Shown here piece after piece: positions 1 to 10,221 of a stretch of 64,000 nucleotides of DNA. The notes under the pieces are model-generated. The model did no database searches and was not told where the DNA came from. It saw nothing but the letters and a program-made list of their open reading frames with translations. Source of the stretch: Diadophis punctatus similis. Its lineage: Eukaryota; Chordata; Lepidosauria; Squamata; Dipsadidae. The stretch spans positions 140,675,008 through 140,739,007 of the forward strand of contig JALIGW010000003.1 of the NCBI GenBank assembly GCA_023053685.1, given 5' to 3'. Each line of letters begins with the position of its first letter. Positions within the stretch are counted from its first letter, which is position 1. Both the position numbers and the translations under genes were made by a program.

Positions 1-67
1 ACATGGCCGACAAAAACCATTGCAGGCTAGGATTCATGTTTATTTCAGAGATCAGATATTATACCTT

Positions 68-70
<3 letters not shown>

Positions 71-158
<88 letters not shown>

Positions 159-178
159 TATCATCTATCATCTATCAT
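71..178. repeat. (CT)n followed by (ATCT)n microsatellite
   Basis: An uninterrupted CT run of about 84 bp is followed by CATCTAT-type units. The same CATCTAT units reappear at 661-710, on the far side of the LINE at 179-660, so this is one microsatellite split by the LINE. Confidence 0.95.
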
Positions 179-660
179 CTAGAATAGAATAGAATAGAAT
201 AGAATTCTTTATTGGCCAAGTGTGATTGGACACACAAGGAATTTGTCTTTGGTGCATATGCTCTCAGTGTGCATAAAAGAAAAGATACATTTGTCAAGAA
301 TCATGAGGTACAACACTTAATGATTGTCATAGGGTACAAATAAGCAATCAGGAAACAATCAATATTGATATAAATGGTAAGGATACAAGCAACAAGTTGT
401 AAGTGGGAGGAGATGGGTGATAGGAACAATGAGAAGACTAATAGTAATAGTAATGCAGACTTAGTGAATAGTTAGACAGTGGTGAGGGAATTATTTGTTT
501 AGCAGAGTGATGGTGTTCAGGAAAAAACTGTTCTTGTGTCTAGTTGTCTTGGTGTGCAGTGCTCTATAGCATCGTTTTGAGGGTAGGAGTTGAAACAATT
601 TATGTCCAGGATGCGAGAGGTCAGTAAATATTTTCACGGCCCTCTTTTTGACCTCTTTTG
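179..660 (-). mobile_element. CR1-L3 ('Snake1'-type) LINE 3' end
   Basis: Read on the minus strand this is the C-terminal coding end plus 3' UTR of a CR1-L3 LINE. The peptide over 491-676 contains LSHPGHKLFQLLPS and TTRHKNSFF, which I recognise from the C-terminus of this snake family. The 3' end runs into TTCTA units (TAGAA on the plus strand). The plus strand after these units is almost the same as at 30359-30680, so the window holds two copies. It is 5'-truncated and non-functional. CATCTAT units lie on both sides, consistent with insertion into a microsatellite. Confidence 0.8.
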
Positions 661-712
661 ATCTATCATCTATCATCTATCTGTCTATCATCTATCTGTC
701 TATCTATATAGA
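661..712. repeat. (ATCT)n microsatellite, right part
   Basis: CATCTAT and CTGT units continue the tract interrupted by the LINE at 179-660. Together with 155-178 they would form the target-site duplication. Confidence 0.8.
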
Positions 713-1704
713 CGGGAAAGATGACTGCATATCACAAGTATCTATTTTACATTTATTTTATTCAATTGCTGCAGCTTTATAGGGAATAGCCATACTAAGG
801 GAATATATTCTTTCAGATTTCTGATAATCTTCAGGTTGCTTGTTAAGAACATTTCTTATTACATCGCTTTGTAAATGCAATAAAATGAATTGATTTTTTT
901 AAAAAATGAGAATGGGAGAAAATGCAGGTGCCTTGCTTGCCAGTAAGGTTTGAATAATTTGCTTTGAGAAATCTGGATTGGAAATTTGGTGCCCAATTAC
1001 ATTTGCAATGCTTGATATGAACTGCTACTGAAGAGCAATGCAGGATCAAAACTTCTAAAGGACTACATAAATATGTCCCTCCCAATGCCATGAATAGCTT
1101 GCAGTGATGCTGGGGCAGGGGATAAAAATGGGGAAGAGGGCAGTAATGGAACCCTTGTCCCTTTTGTTATGGGGTTGACATTGCAAATAAGGCTGGCATC
1201 AGCTTAGATACTTGTGCATTCACACTGCATGCTATTATTGCTTAGGAGTGCTTTCATCAACTATGGTTGATGTGCCAGCTGCAAATCTCTGTGGAATGAG
1301 AAAGTCTGGCAACCAGCCAGCTGAATTAATGTTATGCATTGTTTGTGGCTTTTGTTCAAAACCATTCAAAAGCTTTAATTTGCCCCAAATAATGTTTCTG
1401 ATACAATCAAGGGATTCAAGTGCTCTTTGAGCTTATTGTTTTTCCAATCGATTTCTGTGACTAAATCAACAGTGTTAGTAGTGATCTCAACAGTCTTTAA
1501 GATTGCCATTTGGAGCAGAGTACTTAAAAAGGGGCCTTGGCCAAGGCCATTTAGGGTGTTTCTAGTTGTTCTATTTGTCCTTATTAAGCAGGGAGGAAAG
1601 TTTTTCTAGATTGGGACACCTACTTATGAAATGTCTTCTCCAAGAAGATTTGGCCACCACACATTATTTCTGGCACCTTCCTTTTCTCTCAGTTATTTTG
1701 GATG
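713..1704. other. No recognised feature
   Basis: AT-rich sequence without recognisable repeats, long conserved-looking frames or RNA motifs. The short open frames here have no familiar composition. Confidence 0.6.
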
Positions 1705-1791
<87 letters not shown>

Positions 1792-2255
1792 TAATTAAAT
1801 TTATATACCGCCCTTCTCCAGGGGACTCAGGGTGGTGAACAGCCAAGTAAAAGCACAATATAAACATTAAAATATGTATACATTTAAAAGAAAATATTAG
1901 ATGTGGCCCTGATTTAAGATAATACAATTAAAATTTGGTAAAATCTTAAAAACCCCAAAAACTTTTTCACGCCAGCCCGGCTTGATAAAAATAGTACGTC
2001 TTGAGGGCACGGCGGAAGGTGGCCAGGTCATGAATGGTTCTTAAATCTAGAGGGAGCTGGTTCCAGAGGGTGGGTGCTCCCACAGAGAAGGCCCTCCCCC
2101 TGGGTGTCACCAGCCTACACTGCTTGGCTGATGGCACCCTGAGGAGGCCCTCTCTGTGGGAGCGCACTGGTTGATGGGAGGCAGTTTGTGACAGCAGGCG
2201 GTCTCAGAGATACCTAGGTCCAATGCCATGGAGCGCTTTGATCTATATTAAGTGG
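1705..2255 (-). mobile_element. L2/CR1-superfamily LINE 3' end with (TTTA)n tail
   Basis: The minus strand ends in a long (TAAA)n tail (1705-1795 on the plus strand) preceded by the squamate LINE 3' motif whose plus-strand form is TATACCGCCCTTCTCC. Upstream on the minus strand, 1967-2167 encodes a C-terminal peptide with APTLWNQLPLDLRT, a motif typical of the end of L2/CR1-type ORF2 proteins. The copy is 5'-truncated. I cannot decide between L2 and a related clade. Confidence 0.7.
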
Positions 2256-3632
2256 GATGTCATCTTTTCTAATTTTCATGTACTCCCCCTCTCCTTTGCT
2301 TATAATTTTTCTTATATGCTATTTCTCATTTATTATTTTTTTCCTACTTAGATAACTTTGAGCTTGATAAAAAATGCCATAAATAAGTCAATATTCTTTC
2401 TACTATTTCTACTATTCTACTATTTATTGTATGCCTGGAACGTTGCAATGTTGTTTTCAGGAGCTTATTTGTTTCTTAAATCCAGATTACAGTTCGCTTT
2501 TATGTTTTCTGTGGCAAGGCCTGTTTCCTTCCACTTGATATTCTGACTACAAATCACCTACATTTCCTTCATTTCGTTATGTTATTATCCCATCCATATC
2601 CATTTTGCTGCTTTGGAGCAGATCCCTCTTGGATGAAACATTGATAAAACCTTATTCCAACATGACCCAGGCATAATTCTCTAGCTACTATTCTAACAGA
2701 AACTCAATTAAAATAGCTTTTGCACTAACTGCTCTGATCAGATTGGAGTGTACACAAGAAAAGCACATTACACATACATTAATTTAAAATCCAGCATTTA
2801 TAATTCAGCATTTTGAATAACAGGAGAGGCACAGACTATTGTTCGATAGATGCATGAAAATATGAAACAAATTAGCTTGTGCACTACTGAATATTGCAAA
2901 TTCTGCTTTCAGAAGTGAGGAAAGTGTCTGAGGCTCTTTAGATTGATATTAAAATACACTATAAAACATACCTAATGTATTTTAACAGTAATATAATTTT
3001 CATTCCATAAACCAAAAAGTTGTATTTATGCAATCAGTTATATCCCCAAAATATTAGCTTGCCTTAGTCTGCTATTTAAATATGCTGGGGATAATTAGAT
3101 GTATACACAATTCTTGCATCACATTCTTCTAATCTGGGTTCTTTCTGATTTGTTGAAATCAAGTCCTGTAATTCTTACACTAGGATTTCATGTAAAGCGA
3201 CTTGCTTCCATATTCATTATGTCCTGTGAAAGATTCTTAAAATTTGTAACCAGTTTATGTAAACATTACAACTCTTCTAATTTTTGAATAAACCAGCTTT
3301 ATAGAAAACACCTTTATATCTCAAAAAGCCTATTGGAACTGGAATACTACTGTATTCAAATGGAACATTAAGTTCCGTCTTTAAGAACATCTTTTTATCA
3401 GTTTGGTCAATGTCCCTCATTGCTACAACTGTGAAAAACAAAACAGGATGTACCGCTTTTGTTAAGAACAAAATGAAGGCTTGTTGGGAAGGAGCTACTA
3501 TTATTAAAGTGAGAAAATTTAGACAAAGGATCTGGAAAGTCTTTAATGCAGGGGCCTTGCTGAAACTGAGCAGGAATGAGTCTGCCTGGCATGTGGATGG
3601 AAGAACAACTGGGGATCTCCATATAACCCAAT
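2256..3632. other. No recognised feature
   Basis: About 1.4 kb of AT-rich sequence with no repeat family I recognise and no convincing coding potential. It may be old, decayed repeat or unique intergenic DNA. Confidence 0.55.
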
Positions 3633-3633
3633 G

Positions 3634-3709
<76 letters not shown>
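3633..3709. repeat. (TG)n microsatellite
   Basis: Nearly pure TG dinucleotides. TG units resume at 3873 after a hAT MITE, showing that the MITE landed in the microsatellite. Confidence 0.95.
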
Positions 3710-3711
<2 letters not shown>

Positions 3712-3872
3712 AGTGGGTTCTAAAACCCTTTACTACCAGTTTGCGCACATGCACGTGCACGTGTAACGCTTCTGCGCATGCGCAGAAGCGTCCCGGGCAA
3801 GTGCCTGGAGCCTCCTGCCACCAGCGCTACCGGTTCTTAGAACCAGACTGAACCGGGAGCAACCCACCACTG
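3710..3872. mobile_element. hAT MITE, family A (AGTGGGTT termini)
   Basis: The ends are inverted: AGTGGGTTCTAAAACC on the left and AACCCACCACTG on the right. The interior carries ACCGGTTC-type subterminal motifs and a TGCGCATGCGCA palindrome at 3773-3784. The (TG)n flanks on both sides hide an exact 8-bp duplication, but seven other copies in this window have one. Non-coding. Confidence 0.85.
3773..3784. promoter_or_regulatory. NRF1-type palindrome
   Basis: TGCGCATGCGCA is a perfect match to the established NRF1 binding consensus. It lies in a hAT MITE and is part of a longer palindrome. Occupancy in vivo is unknown, and CpG methylation could block it. Confidence 0.5.
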
Positions 3873-3892
3873 GTGTGTGTGTGGGTGTGTGA

Positions 3893-4723
3893 ACTTAACC
3901 CTCTTATTCTCCATGACTTTCATGGAATCTTCCATCTGGACTTGGGAGGGTCTATACTCTGTGCAAATGTTCCTGTACACAATGCCAGCTACTTGGTTGT
4001 GCCATGGGTGGAAACCTCTTAAAATTGTGATGAGCTTCTGGGTTCACTAATTTACTCATTTTAAACCTCAATGGCTCCCTTCCACATACATGTTGGTCAT
4101 TCCACAGCATGGAATTCTCCAGGTGCCATCTAGTCAAAATGAACATACAGTAACATCAAAGAACTTTCAATTTAAAGCAGCAACTACTCTGTACATATTT
4201 TTTAAATACCAGAGATGAAGCTATTTAAGCAGCAGAAGGAATAAAAAAAAAACTCTGGCAAAATCATAGAGATTTTTATTGTTAGCAAAATGATAATAGA
4301 CTAGAACCCCATGTGGACCTTTCTTAGGGAAATATTTAATAGCCCAGAGATGGAAGTAGGCTATTACTTAGAAGGCCCATTTCTGAGTCACCAAGTAATA
4401 ACCTTATCATAAGGGCCACTGATGAGCTTGTCAAGGCCACAGACCTTTCTTTATGAGTACTGCCTCTATATTGGCATCTGTATATAAAAAGCTATAACTC
4501 AGGTTGATCATTCTGCCTCTGTCTTTATGCCACACATAAAAAAAGTGGAAAATGGCTCCTTGGAGGGATCTTGCTTGTATGGTACAAAAGCACAACCTCA
4601 GACAAAGTTAGAGACAGCCAGTTCTACATTAGTACAAGAGCAAAAACAAGGGCATACTTGCTTAAAGGCAAGCAGAGGGGACCCCATTAAAAAAACACCA
4701 ATGCATTTTATTTTATGGTATCA
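3893..4723. other. No recognised feature
   Basis: No recognisable repeat, RNA or coding signal over about 830 bp. Confidence 0.55.
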
Positions 4724-4731
4724 AACTAATG

Positions 4732-5297
4732 CAGTGCTTCTCAAATAGTGGGGCGCCCCCCCCGGGGGCGTGTGGAGCGATGCCGGGGGGGCGCATGACC
4801 CCAGGGAACGTGCTTTTTTTGCCACAGGGAGTAGGTTTTTTTTGCACCGAACAATAGCACACAGCATAGAGCAGGAGATATGAAGTGCAAATAACAAACC
4901 CTTAAGAGATACCATGGAAAAATATTTAACAGGGATGAAAAGAAAGGAGGAGAGAGACGGAGATAATGAGACAAACATAAGTCTCCTGAAAGCTAAGATG
5001 AGGAAATATGACAAAGCGTATGTAGCGCTTGGCTTCACTGTGACTATGGTGGGAGACGAGGAAACACCGGTATGTTTACTGTGTCTAAAAATGTTGGCAG
5101 CAGACAGCATGAAGCCGAATAAATTAAGGTGTCGCTTAAACACATTACACCTCAATCACGCTGATAAGCCGCTTGAGTTTTTTCAGCGAAAACGTGCCGA
5201 ATATTGCAAACAATCGTCCCGGCGGAGAGTTGGGGGGGGCGCGAAATGTTTACTTCTTCCTAGTGGGGGCGTAACAGAAAATAATTGAGAACCACTG
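4732..5297 (+). mobile_element. hAT deletion derivative with transposase remnant (family B)
   Basis: It begins CAGTGCTTCTCAAATAGTGG and ends AATTGAGAACCACTG, an imperfect inverted repeat. An exact 8-bp target duplication, AACTAATG, lies at 4724-4731 and 5298-5305, as expected for hAT. The terminal regions are shared with the elements at 12754-13418 and 40845-41521. Unlike those two, this copy keeps the start of a transposase frame. Confidence 0.93.
4914..5288 (+). pseudogene. hAT transposase N-terminus with degenerate BED zinc finger
   Basis: The 124-codon frame starts MEKYLTGMKRKEE. It contains KYDKAYVALGFT (31-42), CLLCLKMLAADSMKP (54-68) and ADKPLEFFQRKRAEY (83-97), the pattern of the amino end of ZBED5/SCAND3-like hAT transposases. 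The BED finger should bind the terminal DNA through two Cys and two His. Cys54 and Cys57 are present and His79/His82 remain, but the usual first His position (about residue 74) is Arg. After residue 101 the frame runs directly into the 3' terminal region, so the catalytic RNase-H-like domain and dimerisation domain are deleted. It cannot be an active transposase. Confidence 0.8.
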
Positions 5298-5305
5298 AAC
5301 TAATG

Positions 5306-5779
5306 AAAGAAAGTGTGTATGTACACAAGTCATTATAAAATAATGAGACATCAAGATTAAAAATATTAATAAGATTAATAATGGCATTCCCACCATTGTT
5401 GTCAAAAAATGTCATAAAATGGAGAAAGGAATAGAAAATGAAAAAGCTAAAGTGTTCTGGGTCTTCAGAATTCAAACAGACAGGCACCTGCCACATAAGA
5501 CCCCAATTGTCAATCAGAAAGACAAAAAAGTTTGAATAGTGGATGTGGCAGTGTTTAGATTTATTTACTTAGTTTACAGCGATGTTACATTAGCCAGAAG
5601 ATCACAGAGTTAATGCAAAGCAATTGTTTTGCTGCTGCTGATTGCTAGCTGTTCAGTTCACACTCATGCGCTATCCAGGAGCCAAACTAGCTCCACATTA
5701 AGAAGGCTTGGTGGCATTCTGCAGTGTTATCCAGGGCTTTCCCCATCACTAATGTCACCTCACATTCGAATATCGCATT
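5306..5779. other. No confident feature
   Basis: The right part may be the decayed 3' end of the SINE at 5780-6638, but I cannot align it securely. The rest is unrecognised. Confidence 0.5.
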
Positions 5780-5865
5780 TGGGCAGGTCTAGCACCAGTT
5801 AAATTTGTACCGTCGCTCAAAGCACTGTTTTCCCCCACCAAAGTGGTACCTATTTATCTACTTGC

Positions 5866-6485
5866 TAATCATTCCCTTAAGCTTCTTGACAGCAGTTAAA
5901 ACAACTTTCACCCTGGAAAAATATTTACTCCTAGAAATGCCATCAGTGGAGAGAGAATTATTTGTCAAGTTTAGATTTGAACTTTTAGATACTAAGGTTA
6001 AATTCGGCCAGTATCGGAAAATCCCGTATGACGAAAGAACATGTATATGTGGGGCAAACGTTGTCGAGGATACGGCGCATATAATATTTGAATGTAGGAT
6101 GTATGAGGAAGTAAGAAAACAATATCTGTCCCCAATTATAAATAAATTTTCCCACTGGAATGTAAGGCATAAATTAACATTTCTATTGAAGGCAGACTCT
6201 ACTCCCCTGGTAAGAGCTATCACTCGCTATCTTAATAGGATGACAGCAATACGAGCCAGTTACATTGAAAAGAATTTTATTGATTGTAAGAAAGATGAGC
6301 TGACTTAGAGACGAGATATTTTATTTGGGTTATCTAGTTTTAGAAATTTAGTTATTGAATTTTGATATCGTTGAATTTTGATGTCATGTACCATATATAT
6401 TTTTGTACGGTTGTTTCTGTACCTGTTTGTTCTGTTTTTTCTTTTTGAAAAGGCCTTCGGGCTATTCAATAAATGTATTGTATTG
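5866..6485 (+). mobile_element. 5'-truncated non-LTR retrotransposon inserted in SINE
   Basis: The insert is bounded by TACTTGC at 5859-5865 and 6486-6492. It holds the 3' end of a LINE ORF2, then a 3' UTR with TTCGGGCTATTCAATAAATG and a short TTGTA repeat tail. The encoded C-terminal Cys-His motif suggests the Jockey/I/Vingi group, but that placement is tentative. Confidence 0.75.
5880..6308 (+). pseudogene. LINE ORF2 C-terminus with Cys-His motif
   Basis: The open frame ends with TAG at 6306-6308. It encodes SVERELFVKFRFELLDTK, then CICGANVVEDTAHIIFEC, a C-x-C-x(10)-H-x(4)-C knuckle typical of the carboxyl end of Jockey/I-like LINE proteins, then a basic helix ending KKDELT. In intact elements this follows the reverse transcriptase and probably contacts nucleic acid. 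The RT and endonuclease are missing through 5' truncation. The first ~25 residues readable from an ATG at 5805 are SINE-derived and not part of the protein. Confidence 0.7.
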
Positions 6486-6638
6486 TACTTGCATGTAACA
6501 TAGTTTTGAACTGCTAAGTTGGCAAAAACTGAGGCAAGTGACGGGAACTCACTCCGTCACATGGTGCTAGAGCTTGAACTGCCAGAGTACAGACCTTTTC
6601 CAGCATCATTAAACCACTGAGCCACTGTGCCTCTTCGC

Positions 6639-6870
6639 AGTACTTGGAGATAGGAGAATGGAGGAGAAAGAACTGGAGAAGATAATAAAACACAAAGACC
6701 TGCAAATAGAAATAGAATGACTGTGGCAAAAGAAGGCAAAGGTAGTCCCAATAATGATAGATGCCTTGGGTGCAATCCAAAAACAACTGGAGCATCACTT
6801 TGGCATTGACAAAATCGCCATCACTTAACTGTAAAAGTCAGCTGCACTCAGAACAGCTTACATCCTGTGA
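6639..6870 (+). pseudogene. LINE ORF2 C-terminal fragment (VVPI...ALGAI domain)
   Basis: One plus-strand frame reads DLQIEIE, stop, LWQKKAKVVPIMIDALGAI, KQLEHHFGIDKI, then TAA. The same motif (LWHKQALVVPVIIGTLGAV) appears at 63904-64000. It is a carboxyl-terminal segment seen very often in squamate non-LTR retrotransposons; I cannot name the clade. A nonsense codon sits before the motif. Sequence to about 7290 may be its decayed 3' region. Confidence 0.6.
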
Positions 6871-7287
6871 CGAGACCTTTAACACCATCAAACATCCACA
6901 TCTGCCTATTCCAGGTTCTTGGAATGACTCAAGAGAAGGACAGAAATTCCAAATCCAGTCTAAACATCTGACTGACTGTGTGATAAACCATAACAGTAAC
7001 AATTTTAAAAGTGAAGAAAAATCTATTCTGGGAAACCAAAAATGGAATGCCTTCAAGTTGAACTACATTGCTCAAAAGTCATCTCTGTCCCTTTTTTGGA
7101 AATAAATGGGTGCGATTGTGGACAGACAACCTACTTCAGCAATCTTGTGCTGCACATCTTCTTCCAGAGTTGCACAATTCTTTTAGCCAGTCCATTTATA
7201 CAAGGGAGGTTATTGGGATATGCAGTGTTGGCATTTCCTTTACAAGTTTACCTTAGTATTTACATTTTAAATTGTAAAATGGCCAAT
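6871..7287. other. Probably decayed LINE 3' sequence
   Basis: Continuation of the LINE at 6639-6870 is likely but no motif is secure. Confidence 0.35.
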
Positions 7288-7295
7288 GACTAGGT

Positions 7296-7857
7296 CAGTG
7301 ATGGCGAACCTATGGCACGCGTGCCACAGGTGGCACGCGGAGCCATATCGGAGGGCACGCGAGGCGTTGCCCTGTCAGCTCCACGGCAAACCGGAAGTTT
7401 GGAAAAACGCACTTCCGGTTTGCCATTGTGCTGTTTTTCGCACTCCGGAGGGTTCAGGGAAGCTTCCTGAAGCCCCGGAATGCAAAAAACGATGAAACGG
7501 GCAAACCGGAAGTTCGGAAAACACACTTCTGGTTTGCCATTGGGCTGTTTTTAGCACTCCGGAGGGTTCAGGGAAGCTTCCTGAAGCCCCGAAATGCAAA
7601 AAACGACGAAACGGACAAACCGGAAGTGCATTTTCCGAACTTCCGGTTTGCCTGTTTCGTCATTTTTTACCGTCCCAGGCTTCGGTAAGGCCTTTGTGTG
7701 TGTGTGTGTGTGTGTGTGTGCACATGCGCAGGGGGCAGCATGGGGGAGGGTTGTGCGCATGCGTGGGGGGAGGGAATGGGTGTGGGCATGTGCGCGCGCG
7801 CTAGCGCGCGCACCCCCCATCTTTGGCACGCGAACCAAAAAAGGTTCGCCATCACTG
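7296..7857. mobile_element. hAT MITE, family C (CAGTGATGGCGAACC termini)
   Basis: Inverted ends CAGTGATGGCGAACCTATGG and GGTTCGCCATCACTG are flanked by an exact 8-bp duplication, GACTAGGT, at 7288-7295 and 7858-7865. Inside is a tandem unit of about 115 bp starting at 7387, 7502 and 7616 (about 2.3 copies), with GGAAGCTTCC-type palindromes, and a short (TG)n at 7696-7722. GC-rich and non-coding. Confidence 0.93.
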
Positions 7858-8103
7858 GACTAGGTTAATATTGTCAAATGCACAGGGCTGTGGGCTGTAC
7901 AGTAAGATTCAAATTGTGAAGATAGGGTCAACTAAGGTGGTCACATTTAGGCTGCAAAATCCAAATAATCATTAGATGGCACAGGGGGATACCAAAAACT
8001 CTTGGCTGCTATCAAGTGTTCATCTGGAATTTTGGAACCTACATATGGTATTCTAAGCTCAGCATCCAGTATAATGTTATCTAAAAAAATATCCACCTAC
8101 TGT

Positions 8104-8328
8104 ATATTTTATTTATTTTTATCCCACCTTTATTATTTTTTATCTCAAGGAGTCAACGTACATAGTATTCCTATTTTCCCCATAATAATAACCCTATGAG
8201 GACAATTGGGCTGAGAACGAATGACTATGCCAAGGTCACTGAGGCCTTTCATACCTAAGGTAGAACTAGAACTCATGGTCTCCTGGTTTGTAGCCTGCTG
8301 CCTTAACTAGTAGACCAAACTGGCTCTA
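8104..8328 (-). mobile_element. tRNA-derived SINE, full length
   Basis: On the minus strand it starts AGAGCCAGTTTGGTCTACTAG, carries GAGTTCTAGTTCTACCTTAGG (B-box-like) and ends GGTGGGATAAAAATAAATAA. Related fragments are at 23255-23309 and 53425-53682. The 3' end resembles L2-type LINE tails, which would suggest L2-driven mobilisation; that is inference. Confidence 0.75.
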
Positions 8329-8330
8329 TG

Positions 8331-9119
8331 CATAGATTTTATTGGTATCCAACCCTTGTCCCAAGAAGACAAAAAGTTTTACTGGAGGCAGGGAACCATG
8401 AAAGAAAATGAACAGTAGCTAACAGGAAGGAAGAATGTTCTGTAAAACTATTTTCTGCTTTCCCTGCCAATTGAATTTTACTTGTTGTCAGATCTGCACA
8501 CTGGAGTGAACACATGGATCTGTGGCAGAGACTGCCCAGGTGATATGCAGGTGTTTCTGTTTATAACTTTTCCCTCACCAACAGCAGCCAGAATTTAGCA
8601 GATTATGCTCCATGGTTTTTCAGGTGAAAGAAGAGATATTGCACAGGTTTCCAGATGTTGGCTGTTGATAAGTATATTTGTTTTCATCATTTTTTTTTAC
8701 AAATCAAAGCAACTTCTTCCTTTCTGTAAATCATCTTTGCAGATGTTCTCATCACAGTGCTTTGGCCCATAAAAGAGTTTGGCATTTTACAGAGTAGCTG
8801 TACCATTCCCGGGTCTGTTATGTTTCTGCTAATCCTGTAATCCCCAACACCCTTCCATGGCAAACTGCCAGCCCAAGAACTTTGCATTCAGAAACAGAGC
8901 TCAGCACAAGAGAAGAGTAGCAAACTTCAATTGGCACCTAAGCAGGCATTTCCTCAAGCATTTCTCCCCATCCTTGGCAGGGAGAACAGAATACTAATGA
9001 ATTAAATAATGATCGACGTAAAGGCTTTCCACCCCAGCTGAAGATCTGAGGAATAATTCCTCTTCCCAGTGGTATAGCTGCCTATATTACTGTGGTTTAT
9101 CAATCAGTTAAATCAATGG
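8331..9119. other. No recognised feature
   Basis: About 790 bp without repeats or coding signals I can identify. Confidence 0.55.
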
Positions 9120-9126
9120 ACTGGAG

Positions 9127-9505
9127 CAGGGGTGGGTTCTAAATTACCTCGCTGCCGGTTCACTTCCTCCTGCGCCATATGGCCACGCCTCGTGGGCACG
9201 CATGCGTGTTCCACCCGCGCGTGCATGTGCAGTGGCAAAAAAAATCCAAAATAAATCTCCCCCCAAAAGCCAAAAACAAGATGGCGATGCATGCGCAGTG
9301 CAGGAAACTCGGCTTCTGCGCATGCGCAGAAGAAAAAACAAAAGAAAAAAATTCCAAAAATTAAAAAAAATTTAAAAATTAAAAAAGATGGCAGTGCCCA
9401 TGGACCGGCACTGACCGAACCGGTTCTGTGATGTCATCGTGACATCACCAGCTGTTTGCTACTGGTTCGGGTGAACCGGTCTGAACCGGGAGGAACCCAC
9501 CTCTG
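9127..9505. mobile_element. hAT MITE, family A
   Basis: Ends CAGGGGTGGGTTC and GGAACCCACCTCTG are inverted. The exact 8-bp duplication is GACTGGAG (9119-9126 and 9506-9513). The interior has the palindrome CTTCTGCGCATGCGCAGAAG around 9313-9332 and an AAAATTTAAAAA stretch. Closely related to 41986-42391 and 50729-51116. Confidence 0.95.
9317..9328. promoter_or_regulatory. NRF1-type palindrome
   Basis: Perfect TGCGCATGCGCA carried by the family A hAT MITE at 9127-9505. Confidence 0.5.
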
Positions 9506-9591
9506 GACTGGAGCATTGGACAGAATAGTAAGTTGTTAGTATTGGACTTGTTTGTTGTCAGGTCCAGTTGATACTACTAAATAATTGAACT

Positions 9592-10095
9592 TATCATCAT
9601 TGTCATTTTAGCCATTGTCTATCCACTGCAGGATGAAGGCCTTTTCTTCATGTTTCCAACCAATACAGTCCTGAGCTTTCTTTTGCCAATTGGGCTCACA
9701 ATACTTGCTGATGTTGTCGATCCATCTTGTTTTAGGCCTCCTTCGTGGACGCTTTTTATCAAGTGGGATCCATTCTATGACTGCCTTGGTCCACCTGCCA
9801 TCAGTTCTTCTTGCTATGTGACCAGCCCATTTCCATTTCAATTCTTTTACTCTCTTGATGATATCGTATGTTTCGTTTGTTTGCTAATCCATGTCCAGGT
9901 CTTTCTATTTTGTCTTGTAATGCCAAGTATGTATCTTTCGATAGCTCTTTGCGCCATGCTATGTGTGGCGCAAAGAGCCAATTGAATTTATATGACAGTT
10001 TTATTATGAGTAAGATTATTGGTCTTTACTCCAAGAGTTTGCTGAAGTACTTTATTTTATGTGGGATAGACTCCATTGATTTGGGGTTAATGGCT
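9592..10095 (-). mobile_element. RTE/BovB-like LINE 3' end
   Basis: The minus strand ends at about 9592 with AATGACAATGATGATAAG, an RTE-style short repeat tail. Just upstream, 9841 to 9608 encodes the RTE ORF2 carboxyl end. The left boundary near 10095 is approximate because homology fades. A 5'-truncated, non-mobile copy. Confidence 0.75.
9608..9841 (-). pseudogene. RTE/BovB ORF2 C-terminus
   Basis: The 77-codon frame reads KWKWAGHIARRTDGRWTKAV, then a KRPRRRPKTRW segment and AFILQW. The order WAGH-x-AR, RWTK-x-V-x-EW, KR-x-RGRP-x-TRW is diagnostic for the carboxyl end of RTE-clade reverse transcriptase proteins. Only this tail survives; EN and RT domains are absent at this locus. A separate BovB endonuclease-domain relic lies at 46880-47400. 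Confidence 0.8.
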
Positions 10096-10108
10096 CTAAA
10101 CTGTATAG

Positions 10109-10215
10109 CAGGGGTATCCAGCCTTGGTAACTGTAAAACCTGTGGATTTGGTGGCTGGGAAATTCTGGGAGTTGAAGTCCACAAGTCTTAAAGATGCCAA
10201 GATTGGATACTCTTG
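10109..10215. mobile_element. Palindromic hAT-like MITE (GAATTCTGGGAGTTGAAG type)
   Basis: It starts CAGGGGTATCCAGCCTTGG and ends CCAAGATTGGATACTCTTG, with the squamate MITE core TTCTGGGAGTTGAAGTCCAC. The flanks CTGTATAG (10101-10108) and CTGTAAAG (10216-10223) match at 7 of 8 positions. A Sauria SINE abuts the right end. Confidence 0.8.
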
Positions 10216-10221
10216 CTGTAA

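Larger units (their letters stand above)
5780..6638 (-). mobile_element. tRNA-derived SINE interrupted by a LINE
   Basis: The minus strand starts near 6638 with a tRNA-like head (GGCACAGTGGCTCAGTGG) and runs through GCAGTTCAAGCTCTAG (B-box region) to 6493. It resumes at 5865 with GTAGATAAATAGGTACCACTTTGG. Both halves belong to one abundant squamate SINE whose name I do not recall. The 620-bp interruption is a LINE flanked by a 7-bp duplication. Confidence 0.75.
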
